This document shows positions 42,948 through 52,012 of a stretch of 64,000 nt of DNA, in pieces. The notes below the pieces were generated by a model. The model was not told the origin of the DNA. It did no database searches and saw nothing but the letters and a program-made list of their open reading frames with translations. The stretch covers positions 124,001 to 188,000 of the forward strand of contig JAMLGM010000001.1 in assembly GCA_023957975.1 (NCBI GenBank). The letters run 5' to 3'. This DNA is from Microthrixaceae bacterium (GTDB lineage Bacteria > Actinomycetota > Acidimicrobiia > Acidimicrobiales > Microtrichaceae). Position 1 is the stretch's first letter. Every line of letters begins with the position of its first letter. Position numbers and translations under genes: made by a program.

Positions 42948-43646
42948 TTAGCCGACCGCTACCAACGACAACGCCTTGGGGAACAACACGTTGTTCTCCT
43001 TGTGGATGTGCATATGTGTGTCGCGTTCGACGTCGGCCAACCCGGCATAAAGCGCCTGATAGCTGCCGCAGGCGTCGCCGGGCGCCTCGTAGCCACTCGT
43101 CACGTTGCGGAGCTCTTCGAGGATCTCGCCGGTTGCCTCGTGTTCCATCATCATCATCGCCACCGGACGGTCGACCGGCATCGTCGGCCCGGTGCTCGGC
43201 TCGCCGGTGACGAGCGAACGGATCAGAGGAAACAACACGTTCTCCTCTTTGAGCATGTGCGGGGTGAGGTCGTCTCGCAGCGCTGTACACAACTCGCGGA
43301 CCCGGTGCAGTTCGGGATGACGGTCACCGTGAACTCCTTCGACCTTGATCGCCAACGCCTCCAAGCGGGGCAGCTCGGCATCGAGGTAGCGGTGATGTGT
43401 CGACAAGATGTGGTCGACCAGTTCGACGGTGTCCTCGGGAAGGTCTGCTGCGGCAGGATCACGGGAGAATTCGGCAGAAAGTTGGTCGATGACCTCGCCG
43501 AGGTTCAACGAGGCCTCGGCACAGGCATCGGCCAGGCTGCGGTTTCCGTGACAGCAGTAGTCGAGACCGAACCCCTCAAGGATTCGGGGTGCACCGCGAA
43601 CCCCAGTGACGATGGTCGCGAGCGTGGCGTCCGGTGTGATCTCCAT
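42948..43646 (-). CDS. ric: RIC/ScdA-type iron-sulfur cluster repair di-iron protein
   Basis: 232-residue cytosolic protein that restores iron-sulfur clusters damaged by nitric oxide or peroxide. The N-terminal DUF542 domain has GFGLDYCCHGNRSLADAC with its paired Cys. The hemerythrin-like region supplies HILSTHHRYLDAELPRL, HMLKEENVLFPLI, MMMMEHEATGEIL and HMHIHKENNVLFPKA, the His/Glu ligands of a di-iron site. GAGGAG precedes the ATG. It lies just downstream of the Rrf2 regulator on the same strand. Confidence 0.93.
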   Translation of the reverse strand: MEITPDATLATIVTGVRGAPRILEGFGLDYCCHGNRSLADACAEASLNLGEVIDQLSAEFSRDPAAADLPEDTVELVDHILSTHHRYLDAELPRLEALAIKVEGVHGDRHPELHRVRELCTALRDDLTPHMLKEENVLFPLIRSLVTGEPSTGPTMPVDRPVAMMMMEHEATGEILEELRNVTSGYEAPGDACGSYQALYAGLADVERDTHMHIHKENNVLFPKALSLVAVG

Positions 43647-43718
43647 GATGTTGCTCCTCGGTAGGTGGTGATGTTCTGTCGTTGGGAATCCGTCGGCTCC
43701 TGAGGGCTTTGGCCGTGG

Positions 43719-44150
43719 TCAGAGCGCCGTGCGACCGGGGACCGGATTGGCGAGGGTGTCCAGGCTGTCCAGCGACGCCGCCGAAAGCTCTTCGAGAAGT
43801 TGTGTTCGAGCGCGGGTCCACGGGAAGTGCAACGCGCAGGTGCCGCTTTCGCCACACGGACGATCCTGCAACACGCACCGGCCGCCATCAGAGGGTCCCT
43901 CGATGGCCTCGATCACATCGAGCACGCTGATCGAGGACAGGTCGGCGACGAGTTGATAGCCGCCGGAAGGCCCCGGCTCGGATCGAGCCCACCCCTTGGC
44001 CACGAGCGGGGTCATCGCATGGGAAAGGAACCCCGGCGTCGTGCCGACCGCCGCCGCAAGGTCGCCCGCTTTGGTTCGCTCGCCGCGATGGGCCAACTCG
44101 ATGAGTGCCCTGGTGGCCAGATCGGATCGTCGGGTGATCTCCAATCGCAT
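43719..44150 (-). CDS. Rrf2-family regulator, NsrR-like
   Basis: 143-residue winged-helix repressor. It has the Rrf2 N-terminus (RRSDLATRALIELAHRG), a recognition-helix region (AVGTTPGFLSHAMTPL, SGGYQLVADL), and three cysteines in the CVLQDRPCGESGTC pattern that ligates an Fe-S cluster in NsrR/IscR. The neighbours RIC and truncated haemoglobin argue for NO sensing. The ATG at 44150 lies 8 nt from a TATAGT box, so the mRNA is probably leaderless. Confidence 0.88.
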   Translation of the reverse strand: MRLEITRRSDLATRALIELAHRGERTKAGDLAAAVGTTPGFLSHAMTPLVAKGWARSEPGPSGGYQLVADLSSISVLDVIEAIEGPSDGGRCVLQDRPCGESGTCALHFPWTRARTQLLEELSAASLDSLDTLANPVPGRTAL

Positions 44151-44154
44151 AGTC

Positions 44155-44168
44155 GTATACTATACAAT
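44155..44168. promoter_or_regulatory. Divergent promoter with Rrf2-type palindrome
   Basis: GTATA-c-TATAC (44155-44165) is a perfect 5-bp palindrome around one base. It overlaps TATAGT (minus strand, 44159-44164), the -10 of the Rrf2 gene, and TACAAT (plus strand, 44163-44168), the -10 of the small membrane gene. Both lie 6-8 nt before start codons. A regulator bound here would control both directions. NsrR/Rrf2 sites are usually longer, so further half-site contacts are likely. Confidence 0.6.
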
Positions 44169-44174
44169 AGAATG

Positions 44175-44333
44175 ATGAGTGACCAGACCCCTCCCGATCG
44201 ATCCGACGACCGCACGCGTCGGCCAAACGACCCGGTTCCGCGCCCGCAGCACCCGCGCGGTGCCGCGATCGCCGTGGTCGTCGTGATGATTCTGCTCATC
44301 GTTCTCCTCGCCGTCGCCAGCACCTTCGGATAG
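44175..44333 (+). CDS. Small single-pass membrane protein
   Basis: 52-residue protein: a charged, Pro-rich N-terminus (MSDQTPPDRSDDRTRRPND) and one C-terminal membrane helix (AAIAVVVVMILLIVLLAVA). The start is the second ATG of an ATGATG pair, 6 nt after the TACAAT box. No homologue is recognised. Its position between the Rrf2 gene and a truncated haemoglobin gene suggests a part in the response to nitric oxide, perhaps anchoring a partner at the membrane. It precedes the haemoglobin gene by 62 bp. Confidence 0.6.
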   Translation: MSDQTPPDRSDDRTRRPNDPVPRPQHPRGAAIAVVVVMILLIVLLAVASTFG

Positions 44334-44395
44334 CCCGAAACAACGCCGCAACAGCGTCGGCCCATCGCCCACCCTGACTTCAAGGAGCCGCGGAC

Positions 44396-44833
44396 ATGAC
44401 ATCACTCGCCCCGACCACGGTCGAGCCGCCCACGCCGAACGGGGATCTCGACAGCATCGACGAAGTCGCCGAACTCGTCCGCCGCTTCTACGCGGACGTC
44501 GCCCAGGACGATCTGCTGGGCCCACTGTTCAACGACGTCGCCCAGGTCGACTGGTCACTGCATCTGCCGAAACTGACCGCGTTCTGGTCACGGGCGTTGC
44601 TGCAACAGCCCGGCTATGAGGGCAACCCCTACCGGATGCACCAACTCATCCACGATCAGTCGCCGTTCACCGTGGCGCACTTTCATCGCTGGCTCGACCT
44701 GTTCACCGAGACCATCGCACTGGGCTGGGCTGGGCCTCGGGCCGATCACGCAAAGGCCCTCGCGCTTCGTGTTGCCCAAGTTCACTGTTCTCACATCGTC
44801 GGCGAGGAACTCGACCTCAGCGCGTACGCGTAG
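44396..44833 (+). CDS. Truncated haemoglobin, group III-like
   Basis: Small haem protein of 145 residues that binds or detoxifies O2 and NO. The globin core runs from IDEVAELVRRFYADVAQDDLLGPLF through FWSRALLQQPGYEGNP to the proximal His in the F helix (FTVAHFHRWLDLFTETI, read in parts). The end has VAQVHCSHI. The group III assignment rests on the spacing and the HFHRWLxLF motif. GGAG precedes the ATG. It is probably co-transcribed with the small membrane protein under the Rrf2 operator. Confidence 0.85.
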   Translation: MTSLAPTTVEPPTPNGDLDSIDEVAELVRRFYADVAQDDLLGPLFNDVAQVDWSLHLPKLTAFWSRALLQQPGYEGNPYRMHQLIHDQSPFTVAHFHRWLDLFTETIALGWAGPRADHAKALALRVAQVHCSHIVGEELDLSAYA

Positions 44834-44851
44834 CGAATCACCTCGAGTCGG

Positions 44852-45778
44852 TCAGGCCACCGTCACGGTCGCGCAACCCGTTCGGGAGCCGCCACCGGGT
44901 CCGGGGTTGTGCAACACCACGCACACCTCGTGTTGTCCGCTCACGACGCCGGGGATGGTCGCCGCAAAGCCGTGGTTCGGGCCGTACGTCGGGTAGACCG
45001 CGGCAACGTCGGGGCGAGGCGTCGAAGCTTTCGCGTTGTAGGCAGGATTGCCGTTGAGATACACGGAGTAGCCGGCCGCATCATCGGTCCCTGGAGCCAG
45101 CGCCCAGCCCGCCACCGAAATGGTGTTCGCAGCGGTGGAACTCACCGAATCGAGCGATCCGAATGTGCGGGTCGAGGACGTGTCGCGCATCCACACCGGA
45201 GCGGCCTTCAGGTAGCTGTAGGAGTTGACCACCCCGAGCGTGGGATGATGCGCCTCGAAATGCAGGTGCGGTGCGGTCGACTCGGCGTTTCCAGAGTCAC
45301 CGACGAACCCGACGGGTTCACCCGCCCGTACCCGTTGGCCGACCCGAATGCCGTCGACGAAGGCCTGGTCGTAGCGATTTGCGCCGTCGTCGGTGCCGGG
45401 CGTGTCGTTGTTGAGATGGATGTAGTAGTAGGTCCACCCGTTGTCGCCGGTCAGTCGGAGCTGATTGCCCGCCAGCCCGTCGTTGGAATGCTTGATCTGG
45501 GTGATCGTGCCGTCGACGACCGCAATGGCGACCGTACCCTTCGAGGCCATCAGATCTTGTCCCTGATGGCTGCGCCCACCCGAGCGAGGTGCGCCGTGGG
45601 TATCGGTGAACGAGATGGGGATCGCCAGCGGGAACACGGCGATCTCCTCGAGCCCGGTGATCGCCGGCGGCTGCGCATTGTCGAGGCAGGCCGAGGTCAC
45701 CAACACGGCGGACACGGAAAGGGCGGCGGCGAGGCGGCGCGTAGCGCCTCGTGAGATCGACGGCATCGGATTCGACAC
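44852..45778 (-). CDS. M23-family metallopeptidase lipoprotein
   Basis: 308-residue exported protein. The signal peptide ends in the lipobox VTSAC. The LytM/M23 core has SHQGQDLM (H-x-x-x-D zinc motif) and APHLHFEAHH (H-x-H), so the site is complete; such enzymes cut peptidoglycan cross-bridges. The C-terminal 100 residues form a Thr/Ser-rich domain with CVVLHNPGPGGGSRTGC, of unknown role. GGGAG lies 7 nt before the ATG. Confidence 0.87.
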   Translation of the reverse strand: MSNPMPSISRGATRRLAAALSVSAVLVTSACLDNAQPPAITGLEEIAVFPLAIPISFTDTHGAPRSGGRSHQGQDLMASKGTVAIAVVDGTITQIKHSNDGLAGNQLRLTGDNGWTYYYIHLNNDTPGTDDGANRYDQAFVDGIRVGQRVRAGEPVGFVGDSGNAESTAPHLHFEAHHPTLGVVNSYSYLKAAPVWMRDTSSTRTFGSLDSVSSTAANTISVAGWALAPGTDDAAGYSVYLNGNPAYNAKASTPRPDVAAVYPTYGPNHGFAATIPGVVSGQHEVCVVLHNPGPGGGSRTGCATVTVA

Positions 45779-45838
45779 TCCCAGCTTGAGATCGGACCCG
45801 AATTGCTTCGGCCTTCACCGACCGAAAACTTGAATGAA

Positions 45839-47116
45839 TCAACGCCGACCGGCGTCGCCTCGCTCCGCGCGCGGTTCGAATCTCACCACGATCGTCTTGA
45901 GGTAGGCGCCCTGCTCGAACCCGATGGGGTGGTCGACCGCGTGACCGTGTTCGGACTGGATTTCGACTCGCCGGCCGGTGGCGTCCGCTGCGTCGAGCAC
46001 CGCCTCGCGGAGCTCCTCCATCGTGATCCGGCTTGAACACGACGACTGCAGGTACAGGCCCCTGGGTGCCACCAGGGCCATGGCGAGATCGGCGAGGCGT
46101 CGATAGGCACGCAGCGCGTTGGGTCGATCCGCCTCGCGCTGAGCGAACGACGGCGGATCGACGATGACGAGATCGAAACGACGTCCTCCGTGAGCCAACC
46201 GAACCAGTTCCTCGAACGCGTCGCCGATCTCGATGTCATGGTCGCATTCCGCGACAGCGGAAAGCTCGGCGTTGAGCGACATGTTTTTCTTCGCGAGGTA
46301 CAGCGCCGACGAACTCAGGTCCACGCTGAGCACCGAGGTCGCCCCGCCCGCCGCGGCGTTGACGGAAAACCCGCCGGTCGAGCTGAACACATCGAGCACT
46401 CGACGGCCTCCCGCGAAGGACCTCACCATGAGTCGATTGTCCCGCTGATCCAGAAAATGCCCGGTCTTTTGGCCGCGGACCACATCGACGTAGAACTTCA
46501 ACCCGTTCTCCAGGAACACGACCGGCTCCGATGGCTCGTCACCGAGCACCACCGCCCCGTCGAGGTCCGGCATCACGGATCGGACCTGGCGACTCGCACG
46601 GGTGACCACACGGTCGATCTTGAGTCCCGCCCGCCCACAGCGGTCGAGCAGCACCAACAACACGTCGTTGAGGTGCGGTAGCCACGCCTCGCTGTAGATC
46701 TTCACCACCAACGTCGTGTCGTAGCGATCGACGGTGAAACCGGGCATCAGATCGTTCTCGCCATGCACGAGGCGCATGCCGGTGGTCGCCGCGCTGTGGA
46801 TCAGTCCACTACGCAGCGCCAGCGCCGCGTCGATGCGCTCGGCCCAGAACTCGTCGTCGATCGCCCTGGGCTTTCCGGCGTGCAGCATCCTGATCCGGAT
46901 CGGAGAGTTCGGATCCCACAGCCCGATTCCCGCGAAATTCCGCTTCGAATCGAAGACCACCGCCAGGTCGCCCGGACTTCCCGGCAGCGAGGTCGACTCG
47001 ATGCTGTGATCGAACACCCACGGGTGACCCGCACGGATGTGACGAAGCGCTCGCGGAGCCACCCGAACGGCCAAACGCTGCGGATTTGGGGACGGCAACT
47101 CGTCGAGAACACTCAT
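45839..47116 (-). CDS. Class I SAM-dependent rRNA methyltransferase (RlmI-like, PUA domain)
   Basis: 425-residue enzyme, probably methylating 23S rRNA cytosine. The N-terminal PUA-like domain reads VAPRALRHIRAGHPWVFDHSI. A central RlmI region has ENGLKFYVDVVRGQKTGHFLDQRDNR. SAM motif I is VLDVFSSTGGFSVNAA, and motif IV VIVDPPSFAQRE, followed by LQSSCSSRIT with its conserved Cys. The ATG at 47116 is preferred over an in-frame TTG at 47137; neither has a clear ribosome site. Confidence 0.88.
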   Translation of the reverse strand: MSVLDELPSPNPQRLAVRVAPRALRHIRAGHPWVFDHSIESTSLPGSPGDLAVVFDSKRNFAGIGLWDPNSPIRIRMLHAGKPRAIDDEFWAERIDAALALRSGLIHSAATTGMRLVHGENDLMPGFTVDRYDTTLVVKIYSEAWLPHLNDVLLVLLDRCGRAGLKIDRVVTRASRQVRSVMPDLDGAVVLGDEPSEPVVFLENGLKFYVDVVRGQKTGHFLDQRDNRLMVRSFAGGRRVLDVFSSTGGFSVNAAAGGATSVLSVDLSSSALYLAKKNMSLNAELSAVAECDHDIEIGDAFEELVRLAHGGRRFDLVIVDPPSFAQREADRPNALRAYRRLADLAMALVAPRGLYLQSSCSSRITMEELREAVLDAADATGRRVEIQSEHGHAVDHPIGFEQGAYLKTIVVRFEPRAERGDAGRR

Positions 47117-47170
47117 CGAAGGTGGAAACTTACTCAAGGCTCGCGGCGACCGTGACCGATACCACGGGCC

Positions 47171-47650
47171 ATGGACCGCTTGAACACCTCCAAGGATGGC
47201 TGGGGCCGTTCCGCACGCCGGACGGCAAGCATCATCACCGCACTGTTTCTCCTCGTGGGATTCGCATCGGGTTGTGAATCAACCGATGCAGAACGAAACG
47301 AGGTGGTTTCCCTGGTCAACCAGACCAGGGCCGCCAGCGGACTCGGTCAGCTGGCGGGCAACGCCACGCTCGACATCAAGGCCGACAACTGGGCTCAGAA
47401 GCTGCGCAATGAGTGTCGCCTCAGCCATTCCCGACTTGCCGACGGAGCACCGGGCGAATGGCGAAAGCTCGGCGAAAACGTCGGCTACGGCGGCACGATT
47501 GCCCAGGTACATACCGCATACCTCAACAGCCCCGGGCACAAGGCCAACATCCTCGACCCGTCGTTCACCTCGATGGGCGCGGCGGCGGTGTGGGGCATGT
47601 GCGACGGCCAGTACCGCGTGTTCACCGTCCAGGTGTTCATGAAGTCGTAG
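47171..47650 (+). CDS. CAP-domain (SCP-like) lipoprotein
   Basis: 159-residue exported protein with a lipobox FASGC at about residue 35 and a CAP/SCP domain. The motifs are SLVNQTRAASGL, CRLSHSRLADGAPGEWRKLGENVG (read in parts) and AYLNSPGHKANILDPSFTSMG. The canonical H-E-E-H tetrad appears as His (LSHS), Glu (GENVG) and His (GHKAN). Bacterial CAP proteins are often cell-envelope proteins of unclear activity. It is divergent from the rRNA methyltransferase. Confidence 0.82.
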   Translation: MDRLNTSKDGWGRSARRTASIITALFLLVGFASGCESTDAERNEVVSLVNQTRAASGLGQLAGNATLDIKADNWAQKLRNECRLSHSRLADGAPGEWRKLGENVGYGGTIAQVHTAYLNSPGHKANILDPSFTSMGAAAVWGMCDGQYRVFTVQVFMKS

Positions 47651-47678
47651 CGACACCTGTCGCCTAACGTTCGACGCT

Positions 47679-47933
47679 GTGGAGATCGCAGCGTTCCAGC
47701 AACTGATGGACGACCTGTACGGCCAGGCCGACCGTGAGCGGGGAATTCCCGCCACGGTCGCCTGGCTGTGCGAGGAACTCGGTGAACTTGCCCAGGCCGT
47801 GCGCAAGGGCACCACCGAGGAGCAACTGCACGAACTCGGCGACGTCTTTGCCTGGCTGGCCTCCCTCGCCAACCAGATCGGTCTTGATCTGGAAACGGCC
47901 GCACGTCGCTACGTCGACAACCCACCGCTGTAA
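47679..47933 (+). CDS. MazG-like nucleotide pyrophosphohydrolase
   Basis: 84-residue all-alpha NTP pyrophosphohydrolase. The metal-binding pattern E-E-x-x-E followed by E-x-x-D is present in WLCEELGELAQAV and EQLHELGDVFAWLASLAN. It is half the length of two-domain MazG and close to the short MazG-like enzymes that clean up aberrant nucleotides. The start is a GTG 8 nt after a TAACGT box (47665-47670), consistent with a leaderless transcript. Confidence 0.85.
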   Translation: MEIAAFQQLMDDLYGQADRERGIPATVAWLCEELGELAQAVRKGTTEEQLHELGDVFAWLASLANQIGLDLETAARRYVDNPPL

Positions 47934-47952
47934 CGACGGCAACCGCCTTCGG

Positions 47953-49053
<1,101 letters not shown>

Positions 49054-50277
49054 TCAGTACTCCGACTGATCGAGCCGATACACGTCGTGCAGCACCATGA
49101 CGGCACGCTCGGCGTCCTCCTCGGCCACCGCCGCCGAGATCCGAATCGTCGACGTCGAGATCATGTCGATGTTGATCCCGGCCTCCGCCAGAGTTTCGAA
49201 CATCGTCGCCGCAATACCGGGGTTGTTGCGCATCCCGGCGCCGATGACGCTCACCCGCGCCACCGAGGGATCGCCGATGACGGCACGAATTCCGAGTTCG
49301 TCCTTCAGCGCCTCGGCGGCCGACACGGCGGTGGCGAGTTCGTCGTGGGGCACCGTGAAGGAAATGTCGGTGGTGCCCTCCTCGGACGCGTTCTGCACGA
49401 TCATGTCGACATTCACCCCCTCGTCGGCCAGCGCACGAAACAGCCGTGCCGCAACCCCGGGCCGGTCGGCCACACCGGTGACGGTGACCTTGGCCTCGTT
49501 GAGTTCGTGAACGATCGCTCGGACGGTTGCGTGCTCCATGTTCGGGTCCTCCTCGACCACCCAGGTGCCGGACTCCCACGTGAAGGCCGAGCGAACGTGC
49601 AGTTTCACGCCGTGGCGCACGGCGTATTCGACCGACCGCATCGCCGGCTTGGGGCAGCCGTTCGCGGTCATCTCCAGCAACTCATCGAAGCTGATGGAGT
49701 TCATCTTGCGGGCGGTCTCCACCAGACGAGGGTCGGTCGTGTAGACGCCCGACACATCGGTGTAGAGCTCGGCGGCATCCGCATTCAGCGCCTTGGCGAG
49801 GGCCACCGCCGTCGTATCCGATCCGCCTCGCCCGAGAAAGGTCACATCGTTGTCGGTCGACACCCCTTGAGCCCCGGCGACCACCGGTACCTGTCCGGCT
49901 TCGAGCGCTTCGCGGATCCGATCGGCGCGAACCTCGAGGATCTTCGCGTCCTCGTGTTTGGTGTCGGTGATGAACCCGGCCTGGCTACCGGTGAAACTGG
50001 CGGCCGGAACACCGAGATCGGCCAGGGCCATGCACACGAGCGCGATCGCCTTGCGCTCCCCGGCGGTGATGAGCATGTCCATCTCGCGTCCGGGCCGGGT
50101 GCCAGACACCTCCTTGGCCACGCGAATGAGATCGTCGGTTTCCTTGCCCATCGCTGAGACGACCAACACGACTTCGTCACCGCGTCGACGGTGCCGGGCA
50201 ACGTGATCAGCGACGTTTCGGATCCGTTCCGGATCGCCGACCGACGTGCCCCCGAACTTCATTACCAAGCGGGCCAC
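49054..50277 (-). CDS. lysC: Aspartate kinase
   Basis: First enzyme of the aspartate family pathway, 407 residues. The kinase domain begins ARLVMKFGGTSVGD, with VVAGAQGVSTDNDVTFLGRGGSD and LYTDVSGVYTTDPR. Two ACT domains follow, the second including VIGAGMRNNPGIAATMF, for feedback by lysine or threonine. The GTG at 50277 is chosen because the family starts there and a TATCGT box lies 6 nt upstream. The longer open frame has no support. No lysine riboswitch is possible on a leaderless message. Confidence 0.95.
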   Translation of the reverse strand: MARLVMKFGGTSVGDPERIRNVADHVARHRRRGDEVVLVVSAMGKETDDLIRVAKEVSGTRPGREMDMLITAGERKAIALVCMALADLGVPAASFTGSQAGFITDTKHEDAKILEVRADRIREALEAGQVPVVAGAQGVSTDNDVTFLGRGGSDTTAVALAKALNADAAELYTDVSGVYTTDPRLVETARKMNSISFDELLEMTANGCPKPAMRSVEYAVRHGVKLHVRSAFTWESGTWVVEEDPNMEHATVRAIVHELNEAKVTVTGVADRPGVAARLFRALADEGVNVDMIVQNASEEGTTDISFTVPHDELATAVSAAEALKDELGIRAVIGDPSVARVSVIGAGMRNNPGIAATMFETLAEAGINIDMISTSTIRISAAVAEEDAERAVMVLHDVYRLDQSEY

Positions 50278-50283
50278 GGCACA

Positions 50284-50289
50284 ACGATA
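50284..50289 (-). promoter_or_regulatory. Leaderless promoter of the ask-asd operon
   Basis: TATCGT on the minus strand ends 6 nt before the GTG of aspartate kinase, with no ribosome binding site between them. It also supports the choice of start codon. Confidence 0.5.
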
Positions 50290-50362
50290 CAGGAGCCATC
50301 CCACCCCACTTTCAGCTCGATGGCCGAGACGGACGGGGCTGGATTGGTAAGGTTCGGCCGCT

Positions 50363-51217
50363 ATGGGTACCGACAAACGCGCACGTCAAAAAGAGCTCTC
50401 CCGTTCCCGGGCCGAGGCGGCCCGCAAGGAAGCGGAACGAGCCGCAACCAAGCGACGGACACTCAACATGGTGTCGATCGTGGCGGTGGCCGCGATCATC
50501 GTCATCGCGATCGCCGTGTTCGTCGGTGGCGATGACGATGCCGACGTCGCGACCGACGGCGACACGACATCGACCACCGTCGCCTCCGACGATTCGACGC
50601 CGAGCACCGATGCAGCTCAAACCGGGGCCACTCCCACGACGGCGGTGCCCAACATCGCGAAAGCGGGGGTCGGATGCCCCGAAGCCGACGGTTCGTCGCC
50701 GCACTACACCGGCTTCAGCGAGGCACCCGAGATGTGCATCGACGTCGACAAGGCCTACACCGCCGAGATGCAGACGAACCTCGGCACGTTCACGATCGCC
50801 CTCGATGCCAAGCGCGCTCCGAACACGGTGAACAATTTCGTGTTCCTCGCTCGATACCACTACTTCGACGGCCTGGCGTTTCACCGCATCATCGAGGACT
50901 TCATGTTCCAGGGCGGCGACCCGACCGGCACGGGCATGGACGGCCCGGGCTACGAGTTCGACGACGAGTTGCCCGAACAGGGCGACTACCAGCTCTATTC
51001 GGTCGCCATGGCGAACTCCGGGCCGAATACGAACGGAAGCCAGTTCTTCGTCATCACCGGAGAAAACGGTGTTGCGCTGCCCCCGAGCTACTCGCTGTTC
51101 GGCCAGGTGACCGAGGGGACCGACGTCGCCGACGCCATCGGCGCGGTCGAGACCGACTCCGGCGACCTGCCACTCGAGGCGGTCGTGATGGAGAAGGTGA
51201 CCATCACCGAATCCTGA
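50363..51217 (+). CDS. Membrane-anchored cyclophilin-type peptidyl-prolyl isomerase
   Basis: 284-residue protein with a charged cytoplasmic N-terminus (about 33 residues), one membrane helix (MVSIVAVAAIIVIAIAVFVG) and a Thr/Asp-rich spacer. An extracellular cyclophilin domain lies at ~130-284: NNFVFLARYHYFDGLAFHRI, FMFQGGDP, and AMANSGPNTNGSQFFVITG, read in parts. It keeps the catalytic Arg (FHRI) and the Gln in FQGGDP. It probably assists folding of exported proteins. A TAAGGT box 9 nt before the ATG may be its promoter. Confidence 0.92.
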   Translation: MGTDKRARQKELSRSRAEAARKEAERAATKRRTLNMVSIVAVAAIIVIAIAVFVGGDDDADVATDGDTTSTTVASDDSTPSTDAAQTGATPTTAVPNIAKAGVGCPEADGSSPHYTGFSEAPEMCIDVDKAYTAEMQTNLGTFTIALDAKRAPNTVNNFVFLARYHYFDGLAFHRIIEDFMFQGGDPTGTGMDGPGYEFDDELPEQGDYQLYSVAMANSGPNTNGSQFFVITGENGVALPPSYSLFGQVTEGTDVADAIGAVETDSGDLPLEAVVMEKVTITES

Positions 51218-51226
51218 GCAGGGCGC

Positions 51227-51901
51227 TCACACCGTGGTCGAGAGAGGGTCGAGCTGATCGGGCTCGATCCTCTTTCCATTTTCGAACGCCGTCACCGCGC
51301 CCGAACCCTCGACCCTCCAGGCCCCGTCCCAGATGAGTGCGGTCGCCTCGTCGATGCCGACGATGTCCATCCCCGTCGGAGCGAGGGTGATCGTGCGGTG
51401 CAACTTGTCCTCCGACCAGGTATTGAACCGCGGTATCACCGTGAGCCCGTCGAGGAAATCGAGTCCGACCGTGTAGGCGCCACCACGGCTGTCCACCATG
51501 AACGTCGACAGTACCGAGGCCCCTTCCGCCGTGCCGGCGATGATCCCGCCACGCTTCCACACCTCGACGATCGCATCCCACACCGGGCTGGCCTTGAGCA
51601 CCGATCGCAGATGCATCGGCGAGCCACCCGCGATGTAGACGAACTTCGCGTCTTTGAGGACATCGGCCGCGCCCGGAGCCAACGCATCGGCGCGTCGATA
51701 GACCTCCACGACATCGACGGTGACGCCGTACTTCGCAAAATGCCGCGTCGCAGCGTCGATCGTGTCCTGGGGTCGTTCGTAGGCGGCCGCGGTGGGGATC
51801 AACACGACGCGGTCGGTCCCCGATGCCTGCAGCAGCTTTGCGTCGAACGTACAGCCGTCGGTCCACTCCGCCCCGCCAACGAGCGCAAGAATCCCACTCA
51901 T
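51227..51901 (-). CDS. Peptidase S51 (PepE/cyanophycinase) family protein lacking catalytic Ser
   Basis: 224-residue protein of the PepE/cyanophycinase fold (ILALVGGAEW, VVLIPTAAAYERPQDT, VYIAGGSPMHLRSVL). The nucleophile elbow, normally G-x-S-A-G-A, reads GTAEGAS, with Ala at the Ser position. The usual D-x-H-F reads PRFN, so the His is missing too. It is likely not a peptidase and may bind a ligand. The ATG at 51901 has AAGGAGGT 5 nt upstream, clearly better than the in-frame start six codons earlier. It ends 9 bp from the convergent cyclophilin gene. Confidence 0.75.
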   Translation of the reverse strand: MSGILALVGGAEWTDGCTFDAKLLQASGTDRVVLIPTAAAYERPQDTIDAATRHFAKYGVTVDVVEVYRRADALAPGAADVLKDAKFVYIAGGSPMHLRSVLKASPVWDAIVEVWKRGGIIAGTAEGASVLSTFMVDSRGGAYTVGLDFLDGLTVIPRFNTWSEDKLHRTITLAPTGMDIVGIDEATALIWDGAWRVEGSGAVTAFENGKRIEPDQLDPLSTTV

Positions 51902-52000
51902 CTCGACCTCCTTCGTCATGGTCCGACCCTACCGACCCCGACGTCGTCGACGCGCCTCGGACCCTCGGGTCGGTTTTGGTCACCGAATGCTACCGACGGG

Positions 52001-52006
52001 TAACTT
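52001..52006 (+). promoter_or_regulatory. Leaderless promoter of hbd
   Basis: TAACTT ends 6 nt before the ATG at 52013, and no Shine-Dalgarno is present. This supports the ATG rather than the GTG at 52007. Confidence 0.45.
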
Positions 52007-52012
52007 GTGCGG

